A stretch of 15,047 bases of DNA from JAUMBM01 sp964441755 (GCA_964441755.1 CAYTVG010000040.1:1-15047); one strand, 5' to 3'; positions 1 to 7,590 are shown, counted from the stretch's first letter. Notes: generated by a model from the sequence alone, not told the origin. Numbers and translations are program-made.

Positions 1-300
1 CCCACATTCCGTCCCTACGGGACTCTGGAAAACACCGGCCCCGGTGTTTTCTACCCACATCGCGTCCCTACGGGACTACCCACATCGCGTCCCTACGGAT
101 CTACCCACATTCCGTCCCTACGGGACTCGGGAAAACACCGGCCCCGGTGTTTTCTACCCACATTCCGTCCCTACGGGACTACCCACATCGCGTCCCTACG
201 GGACTCTGGAAAACACCGGCCCCGGTGTTTTCTACCTACATCGCATCCCTACGGGTCTACCCACCTCACGTCTCTACGGGACTCCGGGAAACTGAGGTGG
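1..300. repeat. Array of short hairpin repeats and 24-nt palindromes
   Basis: The segment is built from about ten imperfect copies of a roughly 27-nt unit with the core CGTCCCTACGGGACT, itself a small hairpin (TCCC/GGGA arms around TAC). It is interrupted three times by a perfect 24-nt palindrome at 28-51, 131-154 and 209-232, with arms GAAAACACCGG and CCGGTGTTTTC around CC. The last units before 300 are degenerate. There are no regularly sized unique spacers, so it is not a CRISPR array. Open frames across it only translate the repeat. It probably continues to the left of the window. Function unknown; such intergenic arrays can act as recombination or transcription-end sites. Confidence 0.9.
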
Positions 301-486
301 TGAGAAAAATTTAGTCAGCCAGTCTTGTTTTCTTACTCCTGTCCAAAGGTTGCCGACCACCGCATAATGTATTGCCCGGAGATGAATTATCACACAGAAA
401 AGTGGATGTAAATTGAAAAAAATCTATATTTGGTCTGTCAATAATTGACAGCCGTCAACTTTAACCTTACTGATAAATAATTACCT
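301..486. other. Intergenic leader before the metallopeptidase gene
   Basis: This AT-rich stretch has no convincing coding frame. It ends in the leader of the gene starting at 487. The only structure I can point to is the palindrome at 436-450, listed separately, and a TTTG at 429-432 that could be a Bacteroidota -33 box. No good -7 box sits at the expected distance. Confidence 0.5.
436..458. promoter_or_regulatory. Candidate operator palindrome upstream of the peptidase gene
   Basis: Positions 436-450 read TGTCAATAATTGACA, a perfect 15-bp palindrome (7-bp arms, one central base). A third half-site-like GTCAA follows at 454-458. It lies 29-51 bases before the ATG at 487, where a repressor or activator site would be expected. 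No regulator is recognisable nearby, so this rests on symmetry and position only. Confidence 0.4.
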
Positions 487-1068
487 ATGCGCCAAAGATT
501 CTTTGTATGGCTACTGCCGTTTTGGTTGTTTACGACTATTGCTTATTCACAGCAGCGAGATTTTTATGGTGATCAGGTTGGTCAGGATCTGTGCAGAAAC
601 ATGTCCTACCTGCCTGATGAGCAGGTGCAAAATCTTGTCAACAGGATTGTAGAGGCAGCCAGTGGTTTTGAAAGTTCATATATTCTTCAGCCCTGTCCTT
701 CCATAGACAACTGTCTGGCGATTGTAGATAGAAGCGGTAAGCCATACATTTTGTACAATCCCATTTTTTTGACCAGGGTAAAGGGACTGAGGTTTACACC
801 AGCCGAAATGCCAACGGCTAGTGACTGGAACGTATTGCACGTATTGGCACATGAAGTAGCCCATCACCTTCGCAACCATTTGACTAATCCCCATCCTGAC
901 AAGACGCAGCGCGATCTTGAGCTGGAGGCCGATGAAACAGCGGGATACTTACTGTACCTGTTAGGAGCTCCAAGTCTGGCTGTGGCGCAACGGTTATTGG
1001 AAGGTTCGGACATACGCCCGAGCTTTCGTTACTATGCTCTTGGCTTCCGCCTGGCCAGAACCCCTTAG
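487..1068 (+). CDS. Secreted M48-like zinc metallopeptidase
   Basis: This 193-residue protein starts with a signal peptide: an Arg-containing n-region, a hydrophobic core at residues 6-19, and a possible cleavage after AYS at 21. The catalytic core reads HEVAHH (H122, E123, H126), followed by LELEAD with E146 and D149. That matches the HExxH...ExxxD zinc-site pattern of M48-type (gluzincin) proteases. A segment reading ILYNPIFL at 88-95 precedes it, as in small periplasmic M48-like proteins. It should act outside the cytoplasm as a protease or quality-control enzyme. It is followed by 344 non-coding bases, so it is probably not in the downstream operon. Oddity: its C-terminus GFRLARTP resembles the FGE C-termini in this window and shares 14 identical bases (1042-1055) with the 3' part of the variable repeats. 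The protease assignment is firm; any link to the DGR is speculative. Confidence 0.85.
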   Translation: MRQRFFVWLLPFWLFTTIAYSQQRDFYGDQVGQDLCRNMSYLPDEQVQNLVNRIVEAASGFESSYILQPCPSIDNCLAIVDRSGKPYILYNPIFLTRVKGLRFTPAEMPTASDWNVLHVLAHEVAHHLRNHLTNPHPDKTQRDLELEADETAGYLLYLLGAPSLAVAQRLLEGSDIRPSFRYYALGFRLARTP

Positions 1069-1412
1069 TTTCCGTGCCTGCAGAAGAAATATGGCATGCC
1101 GATACAAGATGTGAAGAGTTGTGCAACCAGGCAGGAAACACGTACAAAATAAGTATTGAAAACCAGTGGATGGCTATTCTGAAAACTGCCATATAGTAAG
1201 CCGGAAGTTAGACCTAAGAAATGTAACAAAAACGGACAGAAAAAGTATATATCTCTTATGCTCAGGGCTTTGTTGATAGAGACGAAGTTTACCGGATGAT
1301 CGCCAAAGGGCTGCGGGCACTGCTGGAGGCCTGATTTTTTTATCTGTATCGGTGGGTTTTCCGCTGGTCAGTGTGTGCATCTTTTACCACAACAACCTTG
1401 TAAAAAAGTCGT
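1069..1412. other. Intergenic region with possible gene remnants
   Basis: No complete gene is evident. Two short open stretches look coding-like but lack a credible start. One frame ends at 1194. The other, 1227-1334, ends in residues DRDEVYRMIAKGLRALLEA followed by TGA and a T-rich run (1334-1341). They may be remnants of a decayed gene or chance. The last 70 bases form the leader of the SIR2-TIR gene, without a clear promoter or Shine-Dalgarno match. Confidence 0.4.
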
Positions 1413-2765
1413 ATGGAAGACCTGGAAATGATTGTTGATTCGCTGCGGGCAGAGGAATGCGTGCTGGTGCTTGGGCCGCAGGCGGCCACTTTTGAAGGCG
1501 AGCAACTGCAGGATTTACTCGCCAACCGCCTGGCGCAAACACTTAGATTGCCGCCCGCCGGTGCCGGCGACCTGCCGAGGCTTGCCCGGCAGCTTGTACA
1601 GTCGTCAAAAAACCGCACCGAGGCGCTGGAAAAAACAGGCAGTCTGCTGCGCGATTTTTATGCTGAGTTTGTGGATGAAAAAATACCCATCTACGAGCTT
1701 GTCGCTCAACTTCCTGTTAAGTACATACTCAACTGTACGCCTGACAAACTGTTTTTGGATGCACTGGAGCGGCAGGATAAAAAGGGACTGTTCTACAGCT
1801 TTCACTTTAACAAACCTGAGCACAACCAAAACGAACATAAACGGGCTGCGGACCTCGAAAAGGAAATCAGCACGGAGTCACCGCTCGTTTACAATATTCT
1901 GGGTCACTACGACGATCCTTCCTCGCTGGTGCTGACGGATGCCGACCGGCTGCGCTTTTTGGAGGTGGTATTGCAGCGTGAAAAGGAGGCTACGCTGCCT
2001 TCCAATATTGCCTATCATTTTCTTCGTACACCCGCCAACAAGCTCCGCAAGACGTATCTTTTTGTGGGCTTCGATTTCAATGAATGGCAGATGCGGCTTT
2101 TCATGCACCTGTTGCACCGCACACATGTGGAGCTGCCGCGTTCATTGAGCCTGCAGGACCAAAACAAGTTGGGGGAGGAAGTGTCCATTTTTTACACCGA
2201 CAATTTCGATTTGCTGTTTGTGCCCCAGGATCCGCTGCTGCTGCTGGAGCAGTTGCGGCAAAAGCTCAGCACGCCGGCTTTGCCGCCACCTCCGGCGAGT
2301 ATGGAACTACTGCTGCTGTACCATCCTGACGACGAGGCAATGCGGTCAGAGCTCGAAACTTATCTGGCCACGCTTCGAAACAGCGGTCTGGTGAAGGTAT
2401 GGCACGAAGCCTGTATATTGGCGAGTGAGGAGACTGAGGCAGAGATGCAGCAGCACCTCAACAGCGCGGGCATCATACTGCCTCTGGTGACCGCCAGCCT
2501 GCTTGCGGATGACCGATTTTACCGTGACCACCTAGGGGTGGCGCTGCGCCGCCATCAGGCGGGGCAGGCCAAACTGGTGCCGCTTATGCTCAGTCCCTGT
2601 GATGTGATGAGCACACCGCTTTTCGAACTCAATACGCTCTATCCAAAGCCCAAAGGGCGGGCTGTAAGCCAAAAGCCCGACCGCAGGGAAACGCTTACTA
2701 CCTTTGCGCAGGAGCTGCGCGGTATTGTGGAGCGCATGCTCAACCAACCAATCCTACAGTCATGA
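1413..2765 (+). CDS. SIR2-like plus TIR-like effector protein
   Basis: This 450-residue cytosolic protein shows no signal peptide or membrane helix. Residues about 14-280 look like a divergent SIR2 fold: VLVLGP at 17-22 (nucleotide-binding loop), ILNCTPDKLF at 105-114 (the usual TNYD region), VYNILGHYDDP at 159-169, and TYLFVGFDFNEWQMR at 214-228. A proline-rich linker (289-295) leads to a TIR-like domain at about 297-395, with LLLYHPDDEAMRSELETYL, VKVWHE and GIILPLVTASLLADD. Such SIR2 and TIR domains cleave or bind NAD in bacterial defence proteins. Here the position where TIR NADases carry the catalytic Glu appears to be His/Asp (FYRDHL, 369-374), so the TIR part may be non-catalytic. The stop overlaps the start of the STAND-FGE gene (ATGA), implying translational coupling and joint function. 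A second ATG at codon 6 is an alternative start. Domain calls are by motif only. Confidence 0.75.
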   Translation: MEDLEMIVDSLRAEECVLVLGPQAATFEGEQLQDLLANRLAQTLRLPPAGAGDLPRLARQLVQSSKNRTEALEKTGSLLRDFYAEFVDEKIPIYELVAQLPVKYILNCTPDKLFLDALERQDKKGLFYSFHFNKPEHNQNEHKRAADLEKEISTESPLVYNILGHYDDPSSLVLTDADRLRFLEVVLQREKEATLPSNIAYHFLRTPANKLRKTYLFVGFDFNEWQMRLFMHLLHRTHVELPRSLSLQDQNKLGEEVSIFYTDNFDLLFVPQDPLLLLEQLRQKLSTPALPPPPASMELLLLYHPDDEAMRSELETYLATLRNSGLVKVWHEACILASEETEAEMQQHLNSAGIILPLVTASLLADDRFYRDHLGVALRRHQAGQAKLVPLMLSPCDVMSTPLFELNTLYPKPKGRAVSQKPDRRETLTTFAQELRGIVERMLNQPILQS

Positions 2766-5635
2766 GTACGCCTACATTCCGCTACCCCGGCACACACTCC
2801 TTCACGGCTGCCCAGCAACTGCAATTCTTCGGGCGGGAGCGCGAAGCCAAAGAGCTTTTCCGGCTGTTGGCACTTCATCCGGTGGTCGTCCTCTTCGGCA
2901 AATCGGGTATTGGTAAGACATCCCTGCTGCAGGCCGGCCTGTCGCCCCTGCTGGAGGAGCTGCAACTGCAGCCCGTCAAGTTGCGCCTCAACGATACTTC
3001 TCACAGTATCAGCCATCAATTGTGGGAGCAATTCAATGACGGTGAGTATCTGCCCCTTGGCACGCCGGACAACCTGTCCCTGCTGGAGTACTGCCGCCGC
3101 TTTGACCACACCGTCAGAGGAGCCACCATGGCGCCCCTGCTGCTGCTCGATCAGTTTGAGGAATTGTTTACGCTGTACAGCGAGCTGCCTGCGCAGCGTG
3201 AGGACTTTATAGACCAACTCACGGAGCTGCTGGCAGACAGCCGGCAGGGAGCGAGGGCAGCGCGCGACAGTGGTCCTGTCCGGGTAATCATCTCCATACG
3301 TTCTGATTTTCTCTACCTGCTCGACCGCCTTTCGGCCCGCATACCGGCCATCCTTCGATGCCGTTATGAGCTGAGTCCACTGGACGAGGACAATGCCCGA
3401 CTCGCCATCACGGCTCCGGCGGCACTGGGGGGCGATTTTGCGTCAGCGCCCTTTACCTACAGTCCGGCAGCCCTGTCGGTCATCATTGACAGTCTGCGTG
3501 CGCAGAGCGATGGCGGGGAAAAATCCCGGGAGGTGGAAGCCTTTTTGCTCCAGCAGTTTTGTCAGCATATTGAGCGAAAACTGGTGGAGGAGCAAGCCCC
3601 TGCGGGCTTTGAGGTGGGCGAGGCTTTCTTTGGCGGCAAAGAGGGCATTGATGCTATTCGCGACACTTTTTACGCTGAGGTGCTGGCAAAATGTCCTCCT
3701 GCTGTGAGGCAGGCAGTGCAGCGGTTGGTGGAGGAAAAGCTGATCAGTGACGGCCGCAGGATTATCGCTGAGCGGGAGACGGTTAAGCGTGAACTCGGGC
3801 TGACGGATGAGGAATTGTTGCTGCTCTGTCGCGAGCGGCTGGTACGGGAGGAACCTCGCGGGGGTAGTTTGTATTATGAGCTCAGTCATGATACGCTACT
3901 GGCGCCGGTGCTCAAGGCAAAAGAGAAGCGGCTTAAGGAGGAAGAGATGGCCGAGCTTCGGCGAAAAGCGGAGGAGGAGCGTCAGCTGGCGGCGCGGGCA
4001 CAGGCGCAGGCGGAGCAGGAGCGGGCACTGAAATTGGAGGCGGAAAGCCAGCGGGCACAGGCTGAGCGCAATGAACGGCGGGCGGCGAAGCAGACGCGGC
4101 TGGCGGTGATGGTTTCGCTGCTGGCGCTGGTGCTGGCGGGTTTTGCTGGCTGGTTTTACTTTGTGGCTGACAAGGCGAAGCAGAAGGCGGAAGATGCCAG
4201 AGGAGCGGCCGTGGGCGCCCAAAAAGAAGCAGAGGCGGCTAAAAGGGCTGCAGAAGCAAACTTGGCAGAGGCTAAAAAGCAGGAGCAAAAAGCCATAGCG
4301 GCTACCCGGGAGGCAGAGAAGAATTTTGCGGCCGCGCAGGCTAACCTGCGCCGGGCGGAGCAGGAGGAAAAACGGGCGAGGGCGGCGCTGGCGCAGGTGG
4401 AGAAAGAGAAGGAAGCTACGGAGGCACAGCGGCGGCTTGCGGAAGGGAATTTTATGCGGGCACAGGTGGCGACTGAGGAGGCAAAGGCAGAACGCGACCG
4501 AGCACAGCGCGCACTGGAGGACCTCGCGGGCGCCAATACGGCGGTTGTCCGGCTGCTTTTGCAGAATACAGCAAAGGATGTCTTGTCCCTGAATTACGAA
4601 CAGGCATACGGGAATGTTCAGTCTGCTGCGATCCTGAAAGCTGAACCGACTGCCGTGGCTGCTGCTGCGCTGGAGCTGGCGTTCTGGTACGGAGAGACAG
4701 GGGATCAGGCCAGAGCGGATACCATGCTGCGCATTGCCTATGCTTCGCTGAATAAGCGACTGGATACGGATCAGGCGCTGCGTGCCGCTATCGAATCGGC
4801 AGATAAAAGGGTCTTTGATGGTTTGATGATGAGGTATTATCCGCTGGATACTGTAAGGCTGGCCGGGGGTACGTTTGAGATGGGCTGTAAGCCCGGGCGG
4901 GATGATTTTGAAGAGTGTTTCGACCGGGAAAGACTCCACAACCAATCAGTTCGCGGGTTTATCGTCAGTCGCCACGAGACTACCTGGTGGCAGTACCGCC
5001 TCTTTTGTGAAGCTCAGAAGCATGCATATGGGGCTCCTGGCTGGGGTATACAAGGAGATAACCCCGCAGTCAATGTAAGCTGGTACGATGCCGTTGAGTA
5101 TGCCAATTGGGTGAGTGAACGGCTAGGGCTGGACGCTGCTTATACAATTGATAAGGAGAATGTAGATACGAATAACACTAGTGAATATGATGAACTAAAA
5201 TGGATAGTTATTCCACAAGAAGGCTCAAAAGGCTACCGCCTGCCGACTGAAGCTGAATGGGAATACGCCGCACGTGGGGGGCAGGAGGAGGCTTTTGCGG
5301 GCTATAATGATGCATCCGCATTGGGAGATTATGCCTGGTATTATGAAAATACCCGTAGTCGTACAGAAGCGGTGAAAGGGAAAAAACCAAATGCATACGG
5401 GCTGTATGATATGAGTGGTAACGTGTGGGAGTGGTGCTGGGATTGGTATGGTGCGTATCCTGAGGAGAATCGAATAGATTATACAGGGCCTACTACCGGC
5501 CCGCTCCGCGTCATTCGCGGTGGCGGCTGGTTCGGCGCTCCGCGGGGCTGCCGGGTGGCCTTTCGCGGCCACGACCTGCCGGGGGACCGGGGCAACGACA
5601 TCGGCTTCCGCCTGGCTCGCAGTTCAAGTCCATAA
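2762..5635 (+). CDS. nSTAND1-like ATPase with C-terminal DGR-variable FGE domain
   Basis: This 957-residue protein has these parts in order. FFGREREAKEL is at 22-32, followed by Walker A GKSGIGKTS at 46-54. Walker B LLLLDQFEELF is at 126-136, SIRSDFL at 178-184 and PLDEDNARLAI at 206-216. ELSHDTLL at 373-380 closes a STAND-type switch ATPase. A charged coiled coil (385-445), one membrane helix (447-467), a long Ala/Glu/Lys coiled coil (470-590) and a TPR-like helical region (595-665) come next. An FGE-sulfatase/C-type-lectin domain runs from about 697 to 957, with FEMG, LPTEAEWEYAARGG, NAYGLYDMSGNVWEW, RVIRGGGW and GFRLA. The last 43 codons are variable repeat VR1. Residues 915, 922, 924-926, 928-929, 934, 936-939, 941-942 and 944-946 lie in adenine-bearing TR codons. 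FGE catalytic cysteines are not preserved, so it should bind rather than oxidise. It is coupled by ATGA to the SIR2-TIR gene, so I infer a membrane-anchored sensor switching that effector. Confidence 0.88.
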   Translation: MSTPTFRYPGTHSFTAAQQLQFFGREREAKELFRLLALHPVVVLFGKSGIGKTSLLQAGLSPLLEELQLQPVKLRLNDTSHSISHQLWEQFNDGEYLPLGTPDNLSLLEYCRRFDHTVRGATMAPLLLLDQFEELFTLYSELPAQREDFIDQLTELLADSRQGARAARDSGPVRVIISIRSDFLYLLDRLSARIPAILRCRYELSPLDEDNARLAITAPAALGGDFASAPFTYSPAALSVIIDSLRAQSDGGEKSREVEAFLLQQFCQHIERKLVEEQAPAGFEVGEAFFGGKEGIDAIRDTFYAEVLAKCPPAVRQAVQRLVEEKLISDGRRIIAERETVKRELGLTDEELLLLCRERLVREEPRGGSLYYELSHDTLLAPVLKAKEKRLKEEEMAELRRKAEEERQLAARAQAQAEQERALKLEAESQRAQAERNERRAAKQTRLAVMVSLLALVLAGFAGWFYFVADKAKQKAEDARGAAVGAQKEAEAAKRAAEANLAEAKKQEQKAIAATREAEKNFAAAQANLRRAEQEEKRARAALAQVEKEKEATEAQRRLAEGNFMRAQVATEEAKAERDRAQRALEDLAGANTAVVRLLLQNTAKDVLSLNYEQAYGNVQSAAILKAEPTAVAAAALELAFWYGETGDQARADTMLRIAYASLNKRLDTDQALRAAIESADKRVFDGLMMRYYPLDTVRLAGGTFEMGCKPGRDDFEECFDRERLHNQSVRGFIVSRHETTWWQYRLFCEAQKHAYGAPGWGIQGDNPAVNVSWYDAVEYANWVSERLGLDAAYTIDKENVDTNNTSEYDELKWIVIPQEGSKGYRLPTEAEWEYAARGGQEEAFAGYNDASALGDYAWYYENTRSRTEAVKGKKPNAYGLYDMSGNVWEWCWDWYGAYPEENRIDYTGPTTGPLRVIRGGGWFGAPRGCRVAFRGHDLPGDRGNDIGFRLARSSSP
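5498..5626 (+). repeat. DGR variable repeat VR1 (3' end of STAND-FGE gene)
   Basis: It aligns without gaps to TR 8582-8710. By hand count 25 positions differ, all adenines in the TR, plus the common C-to-T at the base matching 8707. This is the most heavily changed of the four VRs. DNA similarity to the other target genes begins at its first base and continues beyond it, while upstream similarity is only at protein level. The 3' part from ATCGGCTTCC to GCAG is the likely initiation-of-mutagenic-homing segment. Confidence 0.95.
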
Positions 5636-5675
5636 ATCTGAGCCCGGTCCAGTCAGCAAAGGGACAACAAACGGA

Positions 5676-5733
5676 GGGCCTGCCTACCGACAAGCAAGCG
5701 ACGCCAAGGAGCGGCGGTCGGTGGGCGTGGCCC
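5676..5733 (+). repeat. Hairpin element after VR1 (copy A)
   Basis: The inner stem is GCCTACCGAC (5682-5691) with GTCGGTGGGC (5717-5726), ten pairs including one G-T. The outer stem is GGGCC (5676-5680) with GGCCC (5729-5733). A small inner CGCC/GGCG stem is possible. It starts 50 nt after the VR end, as in the other three copies. No T-run follows, so it is not a typical terminator. Confidence 0.85.
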
Positions 5734-5747
5734 GGAGTGGAGGCTGG

Positions 5748-6135
5748 CCGTTATTTTTTGATGAACGCTAAAGCAGTGATGCAACAATTGCCGGCGAAGA
5801 GAATTTATCGGGTATTAGAGGAAGCACACTTCAAAATGTGTTCGTGCAAGGGTTGGATACTAAGGATAGTTGTATTTGTGGATGTATTGACCACGCGGTT
5901 AGCCGGCATCTGTTTTTGTAAGGTCAAAAACTCTGGTACAGCAGGTGCAGTAGGTATAGTAGATCAATGGTAGCCAATATGCGGTAATACTGTAATGCCA
6001 TTGTTGCTCGGGCTTACTGGCTTGGTCTGGCACATGTGAGGTGGAAAATATGCGTTCTATGGATATTGATATTCATTAAGTAACTTATCTTAGTGGCTGT
6101 ATGTGAATGGTTCTTACTCGCTAAAACTGAAAATT
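5748..6135. repeat. 388-bp intergenic duplicate, first copy
   Basis: It is nearly identical to 9884-10271 and of exactly the same length. A 78-codon frame (5737-5973) is open in both copies, but most differences between copies change the amino acid, so I do not call a gene. The 3' end holds the leader shared by the stand-alone FGE genes. Confidence 0.8.
6066..6093 (+). promoter_or_regulatory. Candidate promoter of the first stand-alone FGE gene
   Basis: TTG at 6066-6068 and TATCTTAG at 6086-6093 are 17 bases apart, loosely matching the Bacteroidota TTTG / TAnnTTTG pattern. The same arrangement recurs at 10202-10229, and the CTTATCT(T)TAGTG block also precedes the gene at 8977. It is conserved, but conservation after recent duplication is weak evidence. 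Confidence 0.3.
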
Positions 6136-6927
6136 ATGACGCCCAGCCTGTATAATATTCCTCCTTTTTTGGAAAAGCGCCTGCGCCGGTATGAGGTGAA
6201 TGGGTATGTGTTTTATACGGTGGTGGTGGAGAAGGGGGTGTTTATGATGGGGGGAGATGATGAGGGTGCGTATGATGATGAAAAACCAGTACAAAAAGTG
6301 AGGATCCGGGAGGATTATGAACTGGGGATACACCCGGTTACACAGGGTTTATGGCGCGCGGTGATGGGTAGTGACTGGCCGGAGGTTGGCTTTGAGGGAG
6401 ATGAACGGCCTGTTGAAACGGTGAGTTGGGATGACATCTGCGGAGAGGGCGGCTTTTTAGAAAAGCTCAATGACTGGCTGCGGGGCAGCCCGCAGGCTGC
6501 TGCGGGCGGTTCATTTGTCCTTCCGACGGAGGCGCAGTGGGAGTATGCAGCTCGGGCGGGGCGTTTTCGGGATGGTTTAGGACAGTTGTATGCCGGCAGT
6601 AGTCGACTGTCTGAGGTGGGGTGGTATGGTGATAACAGTGGATATGAAACACGTGCTGTGGGTCAAAAGCAAGCGAATGCACTTGGTCTGTACGACATGA
6701 GCGGGAATGTGTGGGAGTGGACGGCGGATGACTGGCATGACTATGCCAAAGCGGCGGGGGATGACAGGGCTTGGATTGACAGCCCCAGGGGCCCGCTCCG
6801 CGTCATTCGCGGTGGCAGCTGGCACAGCCATCCGCGGAGCTGCCGGGTGGCATATCGCGACGACGACCTACCGGAGTACCGGTACGACGGCATCGGCTTC
6901 CGCCTGGCTCGCAGTTCAAGTCCATAA
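6136..6927 (+). CDS. Stand-alone FGE/C-type-lectin-fold DGR target protein 1
   Basis: This 263-residue soluble protein consists of essentially one FGE-sulfatase-type domain: VFMMGG near the N-terminus, HPVTQGLW, LPTEAQWEYAARAG, NALGLYDMSGNVWEW, RVIRGGSW and GFRLA. There is no signal peptide or membrane helix. I chose the ATG at 6136 (MTPSLYN) over the in-frame ATG at 6103. The paralogue at 8977 can only start at MTPSLYN because a stop lies just upstream. The C-terminal 43 codons before the last few residues are VR2. As in other DGR targets, the fold should serve as a binding scaffold rather than an enzyme. It stands alone, separated by 500 bp from the STAND gene and 213 bp from the HRDC gene. 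It may compete with or partner the STAND-fused domain, or represent an expanded repertoire. Confidence 0.9.
   Translation: MTPSLYNIPPFLEKRLRRYEVNGYVFYTVVVEKGVFMMGGDDEGAYDDEKPVQKVRIREDYELGIHPVTQGLWRAVMGSDWPEVGFEGDERPVETVSWDDICGEGGFLEKLNDWLRGSPQAAAGGSFVLPTEAQWEYAARAGRFRDGLGQLYAGSSRLSEVGWYGDNSGYETRAVGQKQANALGLYDMSGNVWEWTADDWHDYAKAAGDDRAWIDSPRGPLRVIRGGSWHSHPRSCRVAYRDDDLPEYRYDGIGFRLARSSSP
6789..6918 (+). repeat. DGR variable repeat VR2
   Basis: It aligns without gaps to TR 8581-8710 over 130 nt. Sixteen TR-adenine positions are changed and the only other difference is the shared C-to-T. Example: the three TR Asn codons at 8614-8622 read His-Ser-His here. Confidence 0.95.
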
Positions 6928-6967
6928 ATCTGAGCCAGAAACAGCCAGAAAAGAGGTAATAAACGGA

Positions 6968-7025
6968 GGGCCTGCCTACCGACAAGCGAGCGACGCCAAG
7001 GAGCGGCGGTCGGTGGGCGTGGGCC
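6968..7025 (+). repeat. Hairpin element after VR2 (copy B)
   Basis: It has the same ten-pair stem (6974-6983 with 7009-7018) at the same 50-nt offset from the VR end. The outer right arm reads GGGCC rather than GGCCC, leaving four outer pairs. Confidence 0.8.
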
Positions 7026-7140
7026 GGAGTGGAGGCTGGTTTTTTGCAGCATACAGTTGTGTTACAGTACGTACGGACAGCACCCCGGTCCGGGGCAGTA
7101 GTCCAAAACGGTAGCGTTCCACCAATAAAACACTATAGAC

Positions 7141-7590
7141 ATGCAGTACAAAATCATCAGTGTACCCGTGCTTGGCGGGGACCAAAAGAATGATACGCTC
7201 AACGCATTTTTGCGCGGGCACCGGGTAGTCAAAGTTGGCAAGGAGCTGGTATGTGAAGAGGGGAAGCATTGGTGGGTGTTTTGTATTGAGTACATAGACG
7301 ATCGGGTTGAGCTGTCATCGTCGGGCAGTAAAGAAAAGAAGGATTATAAGACACTCCTGAGTGAAGAAGCCTACCATCGCTACCTGTCATTCAAGGAGAT
7401 TCGCCGGCGACTGGCAGAGGCGAACGGTTTGCCGCCCTATGCTATATTTACCAATGAAGAATTGTCATTGATGGCTAAGCAAGAGCAGCTGGACGTTTCG
7501 GGATTACGAGCTATCGAGGGAATAGGCCAGGCCAAGATTGAGCGCTGGGGGCAGTTTTTCATGGCAAAGGGAGGCGATGAAAAGGAATAA
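7141..7590 (+). CDS. DGR accessory protein with HRDC domain
   Basis: This 149-residue protein has a compact N-terminal part (1-60, with VPVLGG, LNAFLRGHRVV and HWWVFCIEYID). It is followed by an HRDC-like helical domain (about 74-142: AYHRYLSFKEIRRRLAEA, IFTNEELSLMA, GLRAIEGIGQAKIERWG). HRDC domains bind nucleic acid in RecQ helicases and RNase D. From family knowledge, HRDC-type accessory proteins replace or complement Avd in a subset of DGRs and sit directly before the RT, as here. It overlaps the RT by 14 bp, so the two are co-translated. The probable role is to help template RNA or target DNA handling during cDNA synthesis; that is inference. The ATG at 7141 is the only sensible start, as the N-terminal motif begins at once. 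Confidence 0.85.
   Translation: MQYKIISVPVLGGDQKNDTLNAFLRGHRVVKVGKELVCEEGKHWWVFCIEYIDDRVELSSSGSKEKKDYKTLLSEEAYHRYLSFKEIRRRLAEANGLPPYAIFTNEELSLMAKQEQLDVSGLRAIEGIGQAKIERWGQFFMAKGGDEKE

Noticed and set aside
44..295. Open frame of 83 codons at the left edge
   Set aside because: It merely translates the short hairpin repeats; the amino-acid pattern is periodic and gives no domain.
3896..4945. 349-codon frame on the - strand inside the STAND gene
   Set aside because: It is antisense to the Ala/Glu-rich coiled-coil region, whose codon bias opens the opposite strand; Leu/Arg-rich with no motif.
5676..5733. Hairpin elements as intrinsic terminators or a tRNA-like RNA
   Set aside because: No T-run follows any copy and no cloverleaf or anticodon arm can be drawn; the constant offset from the VR is the better clue.
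6103..6135. Earlier ATG starts for the FGE genes at 6136 and 10272
   Set aside because: The 11-codon extension cannot exist in the paralogue at 8977 because of a stop codon; MTPSLYN is common to all three.
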